A stretch of 64,000 nt of DNA from Metabacillus halosaccharovorans. Lineage in GTDB: Bacteria > Bacillota > Bacilli > Bacillales > Bacillaceae. This document shows, in pieces, positions 9,225-17,241 of the stretch. The stretch lies in the NCBI RefSeq assembly GCF_002019635.1, contig NZ_KV917372.1:434001-498000 (forward strand). The letters run 5' to 3'. The position numbers and the translations under genes are program-made. Each line of letters opens with the position of its first letter. The first letter of the stretch is position 1. The notes beneath the pieces are model-generated. The model was not told where the DNA came from, did no database searches, and saw only the letters and a list, made by a program, of their open reading frames with translations.

Positions 9225-9757
9225 TTGCATTTATATGTGGTGGCGCAAGATCCGGCAAAAGTCAATTTGCAGAAAATATGGCCTTAAAGTTAACAAAACA
9301 GAAAAACGGTAACCTTTATTATCTTGCAACTGCTAGAAAAAGCGATGATGAAATGGTCGAGAGGATTCTTATCCATCAGAAGGATCGGGGAGACACTTGG
9401 AGTACATTGGAAGAACCTTATGATTTAGAAAAGGTTCTTATGAGTTGTAGCACAAATGATGTAATCTTAATTGACTGTTTAACTATTTGGTTAAGCAATG
9501 TCATGTTTGATCGTCATTATGGAATAGAAAAGTTAGAAGATGAGGTATCAAGTTGGATACACTTAGCGAGAAAAAATCAATTTTCTCTAGTAATCGTCTC
9601 AAATGAAGTAAACGAAGGAACACCATTTGCTGATGAATTTGTTCTCATGTATATATATTCCTTACAAAAACTGCATCAATTACTTGTTACACAAGCAGAT
9701 ACAGCAGTTGAGGTTCAAGCTGGTATTCCAACTTATTGGAAGGGGGAAGCAGAATGA
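9221..9757 (+). CDS. cobU: Adenosylcobinamide kinase / adenosylcobinamide-phosphate guanylyltransferase
   Basis: It phosphorylates adenosylcobinamide and adds GMP, giving adenosyl-GDP-cobinamide. The P-loop GGARSGKS is at residues 7-14, YLATARKSDDEM near 35 and LIDCLTIWLSN near 88, followed by VSNEVNEGTP near 130. The last third departs from the usual family pattern: the conserved GIVP..RRFRDL..R.NQ stretch is replaced by GTPFADEFVLMYIYSLQKLHQ. The length of 178 residues is normal. GTG 9221 overlaps the cobD stop, with GGAGAG upstream. A second CobU-like reading frame at 11048 keeps the GIVP..RRLRDI tail this protein lacks, so the two may complement each other. Confidence 0.92.
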   Translation: MIAFICGGARSGKSQFAENMALKLTKQKNGNLYYLATARKSDDEMVERILIHQKDRGDTWSTLEEPYDLEKVLMSCSTNDVILIDCLTIWLSNVMFDRHYGIEKLEDEVSSWIHLARKNQFSLVIVSNEVNEGTPFADEFVLMYIYSLQKLHQLLVTQADTAVEVQAGIPTYWKGEAE

Positions 9758-10512
9758 AGTCAGTCATCTATGGAATTTGCCTGGCGATACAGTTTTTAAC
9801 AAGAATTCCGATTCCCGTGCAATGCCCTTGGAACAGTAAGACAAGTAAATGGGCTTTACGAAGCTATCCTTTTGTAGGCTTGATAATTGGCATAATAATG
9901 ATGATCGTGTATATGGCTTTAGAGTCTTACCTTCCAGCATTTTTCTTAACGTTGTTCATTATCTCAGGCTGGGTGTGGATCACAGGTGGTCTGCATTTAG
10001 ATGGATGGATGGATGTAGCTGATGCTGTTGGATCAAATGCTCCCCTTGAGAAAAAATGGGTAATTATGAAGGATCCTCATGTCGGAAGCTTTGGTCATAT
10101 AGCCCTTCTATTTTTACTAGCTTGGAAGGCAGTTTTGGTTTATGAAATGATTCATTTTGACATGTTTATTATGTCCATTCTCTTTATTGTGACTTATTCC
10201 CGACTAGGAGTCGTCATGTTAATGATCTTTTTGCCTACAGCAAAAAATGAAGGACTTGCATGGGAATGGAAGAAAAATCTTAGTCGCAATGATTTGATTT
10301 TTGCTATCATTCCAGTGGTAATTCTCAGTTTGCTGTTTCCCGCGTTTTTCTTTTATGTCCCTGCCTACATATTGTTTGTTATTTTATATGGAAGATGGGT
10401 TATTCGAACCTTTAAAGGAACCAATGGAGATTTATTAGGAGCAGCTATTGAAGGAGGAGAATTATGGGGACTTGTCGTCACGTGGATCTACTTCTCATTC
10501 GTCATGGCATAA
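9754..10512 (+). CDS. cobS: Adenosylcobinamide-GDP ribazoletransferase (cobalamin synthase)
   Basis: This integral membrane enzyme joins adenosyl-GDP-cobinamide and alpha-ribazole (phosphate) to give adenosylcobalamin (phosphate). The hallmark GGLHLDGWMDVADAVGS is near residue 80, followed by KDPHVGSFG near 105, and there are about six hydrophobic helices. The predicted length is 252 residues. ATG 9754 overlaps the cobU stop and has GGGGGA about 7 bases upstream; TTG 9736 would place that SD inside the gene. The 3' end overlaps cobC by 49 bases. Confidence 0.94.
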   Translation: MKSVIYGICLAIQFLTRIPIPVQCPWNSKTSKWALRSYPFVGLIIGIIMMIVYMALESYLPAFFLTLFIISGWVWITGGLHLDGWMDVADAVGSNAPLEKKWVIMKDPHVGSFGHIALLFLLAWKAVLVYEMIHFDMFIMSILFIVTYSRLGVVMLMIFLPTAKNEGLAWEWKKNLSRNDLIFAIIPVVILSLLFPAFFFYVPAYILFVILYGRWVIRTFKGTNGDLLGAAIEGGELWGLVVTWIYFSFVMA

Positions 10513-11093
10513 CACAGTGGAATCAAGATAAAAGATATTTAGGTCATACCGACCAAGGATTACTACATAGTGAATTGACCATATTGGATAGATTAAAAAG
10601 TGAATTGAAGCTAAGAAAATTTGACCACATTTTTACAAGTGATTTAAAGCGTTGTCTGGAAACTTTCTATTATTTTGACTTCCAGCAAGAGCCAATCTTA
10701 GATCATAGATTAAGAGAAATGAACTTTGGTGATTGGGAAGGAAAAACATATACCGAGTTGAAAGATATGCAAACATATCGAAACTGGTTGGATAACTGGG
10801 AATTAGCCCCTGTCCCCAATGGAGAATCTGCTCCAATCTTTAAAGCTAGAATTGATTCTTTTTTTCACGAGCTTTTTCATGATATAGATACTCAAAAAGA
10901 AACTCAAAAAATACTGATTATCACTCATGGTGGTGTTATCCGTTACACTGTTTCTAAGTATGTAGCATCTTCATCTTTTTGGAATGTTTCCATCACACAT
11001 GGACAAGGTCTTCAAATAAGTTTTGAAAAGAAAGAGGGGGAATGGAGATGCAGCTCGTTCTCGGAGGTGCTTTCGCAGGAAAAAGAAAAATAG
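10464..11093 (+). CDS. cobC: Alpha-ribazole phosphatase, histidine phosphatase superfamily
   Basis: It removes the phosphate from alpha-ribazole 5'-phosphate or adenosylcobalamin 5'-phosphate. It shows the phosphoglycerate-mutase-like catalytic motif IRHGITQWN near residue 12, REMNFGDWEGKTY near 85, and the second His in ITHGGVIRY near 155. The length is 209 residues. ATG 10464 follows GGAGGAG at 10453-10459, giving an unusually long 49-base overlap with cobS. A GTG at 10485 would shorten the overlap but loses the SD. The general phosphatase family is certain; the ribazole assignment rests on the operon. Confidence 0.9.
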   Translation: MGTCRHVDLLLIRHGITQWNQDKRYLGHTDQGLLHSELTILDRLKSELKLRKFDHIFTSDLKRCLETFYYFDFQQEPILDHRLREMNFGDWEGKTYTELKDMQTYRNWLDNWELAPVPNGESAPIFKARIDSFFHELFHDIDTQKETQKILIITHGGVIRYTVSKYVASSSFWNVSITHGQGLQISFEKKEGEWRCSSFSEVLSQEKEK

Positions 11094-11476
11094 TGAAAGA
11101 TAAGCAGCAAACATTCAGCTGGGTATCTTCCTATAGCGATGGAGTTGTATGGGACTGGAAATCAGTATGGCTGACTGATACAACACTAGTGCTTGAAGGC
11201 TGGGAAAAATGGATTTTACAAGAAATCAAAAATAATGATAGCAATGACCAAATTCGTCATAAGTTTAAAGAGCTATTTCATTGTTTATTAGAAGAAGAGA
11301 ATAAAAGAAACAGCGATATTGTCCTTATCATGCTGGAAATGGGGAAGGGAATAGTTCCTCTTGAAAAAGAGGAGAGAAGATTGAGAGATATTGCTGGGTG
11401 GATTGCACAAGATGCAGCAAAACTCTCTGAACAGGTTGAATATGTATGGAATGGCTTATCAAAAAAAATAAAATAA
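11048..11476 (+). CDS. Degenerate CobU-like protein
   Basis: This predicted 142-residue protein begins MQLVLGGAFAGKRK, which lines up with the CobU P-loop GGARSGKS but has Phe/Ala and Arg in place of Arg/Ser and Ser. Its C-terminal third, from LIMLEMGKGIVP through RRLRDIAGWIAQ to WNGLSKKIK, matches the classic CobU tail. The middle of CobU, with the TARxxDxEM segment, is missing. ATG 11048 has GAGGGGG 7 bases upstream, whereas ATG 11042 is too close. It overlaps cobC and precedes the BtuF-like gene. It could be a partner subunit for the tail-divergent CobU at 9221, a regulator, or a decaying duplicate. Confidence 0.75.
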   Translation: MQLVLGGAFAGKRKIVKDKQQTFSWVSSYSDGVVWDWKSVWLTDTTLVLEGWEKWILQEIKNNDSNDQIRHKFKELFHCLLEEENKRNSDIVLIMLEMGKGIVPLEKEERRLRDIAGWIAQDAAKLSEQVEYVWNGLSKKIK

Positions 11477-11497
11477 TAGATCAATGGGGGGATATTG

Positions 11498-12319
11498 GTG
11501 AAATTAATTTCCATTTGTCCAAGTAATACAGAGCTTGTAGGGTATTTAGGCTTAACATCTTCTTTACTAGCTGTAGATGACTATTCAGACTGGCCTGAAG
11601 AGGTTTGTCATTTGCCGAGACTTGGCTCGGATTTACATATAGATATTGACAAAGTCGAAAGGCTGGAACCTGACTTAGTGCTGGCTTCACTTTCTGTACC
11701 GGGCATGGAAAGGAATATTGAAGAATTAAAAAAGCGAAAAATTCCATATGTTATTGTACCTAATCCTAAAACACTCACAGAAGTAGGTGAGAGCTTACGT
11801 TTTGTCGGGAATGTCACAGATACTCAAGTAAAAGCAGATGAATTGTACATGAAATATAATCAACTGCTAGAACAGTTTCGTCTGATTTCCAAGAAAGTAG
11901 AAAAAAAGAAAACGATTTATTGGGAATGGTGGGCAAAACCTATCTTTACACCTGGTGCTTACAATTGGTTAACTGAAATAAGTGAATTAGCCGGCGGGAG
12001 AAATGTTTTTGATGATGTCGAAAAAGCCAGTGTTCAAACAAATTGGGAAGATGTGAAAAGAAGAAATCCCGATGTGATGAGTATTATCTGGGTTGGGGTA
12101 CAAACAGAACGAGTAAATCCAAAGGTCATCTTAAAACGTTCAGGTGCAGAACAAATGGCAGCCGTTCAAAACGATCAGCTATACATACTGGAGGAGCCAT
12201 TATTTTGTAGACCTTCACCAAGATTACTTCTCGGCTTAAGTAAGATTGCAAGTATTCTTCATCCTGAACTTTATCCGGTTTTTGTTGAAGGGAAAGATCC
12301 TTTACTTACTAAAGAATAA
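11498..12319 (+). CDS. BtuF-like cobalamin-binding protein without signal peptide
   Basis: The 273-residue protein has the helical-backbone binding fold of BtuF/FepB: ISICPSNTELVGYLG at the start, LGSDLHIDIDKVERLEPDLVLAS near residue 48, YWEWWAKPIFTPGAYNWLTEI in the middle and RPSPRLLLGL near the end. The N-terminus goes straight into the first strand, with no hydrophobic leader or lipobox, and the preceding gene stops only 21 bases away, so no leader can be added. GTG 11498 has a G-tract SD about 6 bases upstream; TTG 11495 is too near it. It may bind corrinoids inside the cell or be exported unconventionally. It is the last gene of the cobalamin operon. Confidence 0.82.
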   Translation: MKLISICPSNTELVGYLGLTSSLLAVDDYSDWPEEVCHLPRLGSDLHIDIDKVERLEPDLVLASLSVPGMERNIEELKKRKIPYVIVPNPKTLTEVGESLRFVGNVTDTQVKADELYMKYNQLLEQFRLISKKVEKKKTIYWEWWAKPIFTPGAYNWLTEISELAGGRNVFDDVEKASVQTNWEDVKRRNPDVMSIIWVGVQTERVNPKVILKRSGAEQMAAVQNDQLYILEEPLFCRPSPRLLLGLSKIASILHPELYPVFVEGKDPLLTKE

Positions 12320-12371
12320 AAAAAGAGTCAGTCCACCAAATGGTATGTAAAAGGGGGACTGACTCTTTTTT
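12319..12371. terminator. Bidirectional terminator between cobalamin operon and gdhA
   Basis: Arms at 12319-12334 and 12356-12371 pair perfectly over 16 bases, with an A-run on the left and a T-run on the right. The hairpin therefore serves both the rightward cobalamin operon and the leftward gdhA gene, which converge here. Confidence 0.93.
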
Positions 12372-12382
12372 AAACTATTACC

Positions 12383-13783
<1,401 letters not shown>

Positions 13784-13898
13784 CTAACATCTAAATCATG
13801 AAAAATAAATTTTCTAAATGTTCCAAAATAGATGAATTGTTATTATGAAATATTTTATAATTAAATAATTGATCGAATCAATATAAAGAAACGATAAT

Positions 13899-13921
13899 AT
13901 TAATGCGTTTTATGCATTAAT
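13899..13921. promoter_or_regulatory. 23-bp inverted repeat, putative LysR-type operator
   Basis: ATTAATGC (13899-13906) and GCATTAAT (13914-13921) form perfect 8-base arms around 7 bases. The repeat is 2 bases upstream of the AGGAGG of the LysR gene and about 135 bases upstream of gdhA. Size and shape fit a LysR-family site, perhaps for autoregulation. Binding is inferred. Confidence 0.5.
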
Positions 13922-13936
13922 TCTAGGAGGATAAAA

Positions 13937-14848
13937 GTGGACTTCAGACAAATACGGTATTTTATGGAGGTTGCAAATCGTGAGCATGTTACAGAAGCAG
14001 CAGATAACTTACATGTGGCACAGTCCTCTGTAAGTAGACAAATAGTCAATCTGGAAAGTGAACTGGGCGTGGATTTATTTATTCGCGAAGGTAGAAGAGT
14101 TCGCTTAACACCAATCGGGAAAATATTTTATGAACGAATGAAAAATGCAATGAATGTAATGGATGACGCAAGAAGAGAAGTTGAAGAATATCTAGACCCG
14201 GAAAAAGGAACTGTTCGTATCACATTTCCAATCAGCTTAGCTGCCTATACGTTACCAACTGTGATTTATGCCTTTCGATTACGCTATCCCGAAGCAAAAT
14301 TCCAACTGAAACAAGCACTATATCGGGACCTAATAGATGGTGTGGTAAAAGGTGATTTTAATCTTGCATTAATCGGACCGTTGCCACTCGAAGAAAAGAA
14401 ACTCAAACGGAAGATATTATTCACAGAAAATATTGTGGCATTATTGCCTATACATCATCGACTAGCTAAGAAACCTACAATAAAACTTCAAGAATTAGTA
14501 GACGAACCATTCTGTCTACTACCTGAAGGCTTTGTGTTTCGTGACATTGTAATGGACGCATGCCAAAACATTGGCTTCACACCAAAGGTTTCATTTGAAG
14601 GGGATGATATTGATGCATTAAAAGGCCTTGTGTCAGCTGGTTTAGGCATTGCACTCATGCCGGAGGTAACGTTGGTTGACAGCTTGCCACGTTCAACAGT
14701 AAAAATACCTTTAGTAGAACCAAGTGTAACAAGAACAGTAGGTGTCATTACTCCTAAAGACAGAGAATTACTTCCAACAGAAAGATTATTTTATGATTTT
14801 CTTCAAGAGTTTTTTGCAAGATTGGATGAGTTTAATCAATCATTTTGA
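13937..14848 (+). CDS. LysR-family transcriptional regulator, GltC-like
   Basis: The N-terminal winged helix-turn-helix begins MDFRQIRYFMEVANREHVTEAA and includes HVAQSSVSRQIVNLESELGVDLF, closely resembling B. subtilis GltC. Residues from about 90 form the substrate-binding-like sensor domain, with LPEGFVFRDIVMDAC and GLVSAGLGIALMPE. The length of 303 residues is standard. GTG 13937 has AGGAGG 7 bases upstream. Its divergent position next to gdhA suggests it controls glutamate dehydrogenase and possibly its own expression through the inverted repeat. B. subtilis GltC activates glutamate synthase instead, so the symbol is not transferred. Confidence 0.88.
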   Translation: MDFRQIRYFMEVANREHVTEAADNLHVAQSSVSRQIVNLESELGVDLFIREGRRVRLTPIGKIFYERMKNAMNVMDDARREVEEYLDPEKGTVRITFPISLAAYTLPTVIYAFRLRYPEAKFQLKQALYRDLIDGVVKGDFNLALIGPLPLEEKKLKRKILFTENIVALLPIHHRLAKKPTIKLQELVDEPFCLLPEGFVFRDIVMDACQNIGFTPKVSFEGDDIDALKGLVSAGLGIALMPEVTLVDSLPRSTVKIPLVEPSVTRTVGVITPKDRELLPTERLFYDFLQEFFARLDEFNQSF

Positions 14849-14968
14849 GCATAAATGAAAAATGGAATTATTTTTTCAGAAAAACAATAACACCCCACTA
14901 TTCACATTGATTTATCATCATGTACAATAAATAGTAGTACAATTGTAATATGCTTAAGGAGCCTAAAC

Positions 14969-15619
14969 ATGTCAATCGTAGAAAAATTGAATTTATCAAA
15001 ATATACTAATATGGCTGTTATCAACCAGCCTGAAGATTACTCAGTTTTTATAAATTATCCGGCAGAATTTTCTAAAAACCATGATGCACTTTTTATTTTT
15101 ATCCAAACAGTTGATGAAATGATAAACCATACTCACCATATTATTGAACACAATCTTTTAGTAGAAAAAGGCTATGTCTTTTTTGCTTATCCGAAAAAAG
15201 GAAACAATCGCTATGAGACTTTCGTACATAGGGATGAAATTTTTCCAGCAATGAAGGTTGGAGAAGATGGATATGTTGGGAATAGTGATATTAAATTTGC
15301 CCGAATGGTTAGTATGGATGATGTGTTTACAGTGGTCGGGTTAAAGAGAGAAAAAAAGAAAGTGAAGAAAACATCAGCTGCCAGTCAATGTGTAGCAGAT
15401 TATGAAAATAATGTATCAGATGTGGAACAATTACTAACAGGGAATCCTTCCGAACTGCAATTTTTCCAAAGCTTAACACCTGGGTATCAGAAAGACTGGG
15501 CGCGCTATATCTTCTCCGCCAAACAGCAAAAGACACGTGAGAAGAGACAAGCTCAGATGATTGATGTCCTTTCACAAGGCTTTAAAACTATGGATCTATA
15601 TCGTCAAAACAAGAAATAA
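14969..15619 (+). CDS. YdeI/OmpD-associated family protein
   Basis: The protein has 216 residues. The C-terminal 60 residues (LQFFQSLTPGYQKDWARYIF then a basic KQQKTREKRQAQMID helix) match the helical YdeI/OmpD-associated family, where the pattern F..L.P..QK.......A....TR..R is typical. The N-terminal 125 residues are a separate alpha/beta region with a DALFIFIQTVDEM strand-helix, similar in style to small DUF3052-like domains. Between them is a basic stretch KREKKKVKKTS. ATG 14969 has AAGGAG 9 bases upstream. It is monocistronic with its own terminator. Its function is unknown; the bacteriocin-protection label for this family is historic. Confidence 0.75.
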   Translation: MSIVEKLNLSKYTNMAVINQPEDYSVFINYPAEFSKNHDALFIFIQTVDEMINHTHHIIEHNLLVEKGYVFFAYPKKGNNRYETFVHRDEIFPAMKVGEDGYVGNSDIKFARMVSMDDVFTVVGLKREKKKVKKTSAASQCVADYENNVSDVEQLLTGNPSELQFFQSLTPGYQKDWARYIFSAKQQKTREKRQAQMIDVLSQGFKTMDLYRQNKK

Positions 15620-15628
15620 TTGACGTAG

Positions 15629-15664
15629 CCAGCTTGGTCATTCCTCCATCAAGCTGGTTTTTTT
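15629..15664 (+). terminator. Rho-independent terminator after the YdeI-like gene
   Basis: CCAGCTTG (15629-15636) pairs with CAAGCTGG (15650-15657), followed by seven T. Confidence 0.9.
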
Positions 15665-15745
15665 ATTGGTAACCTCCTCATATTCAAACCTTATATCATC
15701 ATAAAATGAAGAAATATAAGTAAGAAATATGAGAGGATGGTATTC

Positions 15746-17053
15746 ATGCACCGAAATCCTAATTTACAGGATGAATTATCCGAGCTTGATAAAAAACATT
15801 TTCTCCACCCGACATCTCCTATCCAACAACAACAAGAGCATGGTCCTGCATTTATCTTCACAAGGGGTGATGGGATTTACCTTTACGATTTATCCGGTAA
15901 AAAGATGATTGATGGCATGTCATCTCTTTGGAATGTAAACATTGGCCATGGAAGAGAAGAGCTTGGCAAAGTAGCCAAAGAACAAATGTCGACGCTTGCA
16001 TTTTCTTCTAATTTTGCAACATTTAGTAATGAACCGGCTATTCGACTAGCAAAAAAACTCGCTGACATTTCACCCGGTGATCTTCAGTCAACTTTTTTTA
16101 CGTCAGGTGGGTCTGAAGCCAATGATACAGCATATAAGCTAGCCCGACATTATTGGATATTAAAAGGGCAACCTAACCGAAAGAAAATTATTTCAAGAAC
16201 AAAATCTTACCATGGTGTTGCGATCGGATCGACAAGTGCTACAGGAATAAAGCCCTTTAGAGATTTTACCAATTCTCTTGCACCAGATTTCCTTCATGTA
16301 AATCACCACTCCTCAAATTCATTTCGTGAACTCATTGAGAAGGAGGGTCCTGACACAATTGCTGCCTTTATCACAGAACCTGTACAAGGAGCTGGAGGAG
16401 TTCATATAGCACCTCATAATTACTTCAAAGAAGTAAAGGAACTGTGTGAAGAGCATGACATCCTCTTTATCACAGATGAAGTGATCACTGGATTTGGCCG
16501 CACAGGAACATATTTTGGAATTGAACATGATAACATTGTGCCTGATATGATGTGTTTTGCTAAAGGTGTGACAAGCGGTTATGCCCAATTAGGCGGAGTG
16601 ATGCTTTCAAAGAAAATACACAAAGTGTTTAGCGACATGTCAACAGGTACATTACTTCATGGATATACCTATAGCGGGCATCCGATGGCATGTGCTGTAG
16701 CTTTAAAAAATATTGGCATCATTGAGTCTGAACGATTAATAGAGAATTCCAAACGAATGGGAAAGGAACTTTTAGATGGATTAAAAGCGATTCAACAGGT
16801 TTATCCTATTATTGGAAAAGTCAAAGGAATGGGATTAATGGGAGCAATAGAATTTAACAATAAGAATACGGAAATAACATTGGCTCCTCTTATTGTGAAC
16901 GAAGCAGCGAAACGTGGGCTTATTTGCCGGTCAGTCGTGTTTGATAGGCAGGATACAGTTGTCCTGGCTCCACCTCTTGTTATATCAAAAGAAGAACTTG
17001 ATCATTTGCTAAACATATTAGATGAATCGATAAAAGCTATAATTAAACAATAA
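15746..17053 (+). CDS. Class III PLP-dependent aminotransferase
   Basis: It is an omega-amino acid/adenosylmethionine-type transaminase of 435 residues. It shows DGMSSLWNVNIGHG near residue 57, FFTSGGSEANDTAYKLAR near 115, EPVQGAGGVHIAP near 210, LFITDEVITGFGRTG near 240, and the PLP lysine in CFAKGVTSGYAQLGG near 270. The substrate cannot be told from sequence; B. subtilis YhxA and diverse beta-alanine or diamine transaminases look alike. ATG 15746 is chosen because GAGAGG (15731-15736) is 9 bases upstream; ATG 15737 abuts that SD. It is flanked by terminators on both sides, so it is probably a single-gene unit. Confidence 0.88.
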   Translation: MHRNPNLQDELSELDKKHFLHPTSPIQQQQEHGPAFIFTRGDGIYLYDLSGKKMIDGMSSLWNVNIGHGREELGKVAKEQMSTLAFSSNFATFSNEPAIRLAKKLADISPGDLQSTFFTSGGSEANDTAYKLARHYWILKGQPNRKKIISRTKSYHGVAIGSTSATGIKPFRDFTNSLAPDFLHVNHHSSNSFRELIEKEGPDTIAAFITEPVQGAGGVHIAPHNYFKEVKELCEEHDILFITDEVITGFGRTGTYFGIEHDNIVPDMMCFAKGVTSGYAQLGGVMLSKKIHKVFSDMSTGTLLHGYTYSGHPMACAVALKNIGIIESERLIENSKRMGKELLDGLKAIQQVYPIIGKVKGMGLMGAIEFNNKNTEITLAPLIVNEAAKRGLICRSVVFDRQDTVVLAPPLVISKEELDHLLNILDESIKAIIKQ

Positions 17054-17085
17054 ATACTTAACTAAAATTACACATTTAGCAACAT

Positions 17086-17118
17086 AAAAGCCCTCACTTC
17101 AAAATTGTAGGGCTTTTT
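17086..17118 (+). terminator. Rho-independent terminator after the aminotransferase
   Basis: AAAAGCCCT (17086-17094) pairs with AGGGCTTTT (17109-17117), giving a T-ended right arm. Confidence 0.88.
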
Positions 17119-17241
17119 ATAATATTTGAAAAATCTCCTTATTTGTATGTCTTTTTTCTATAGCTAGATATCTATCATATACAATTTAGGTATTACCATA
17201 ATAGGATGTTAAGAATATCTTTTTGATAAGGAGGACTACTT

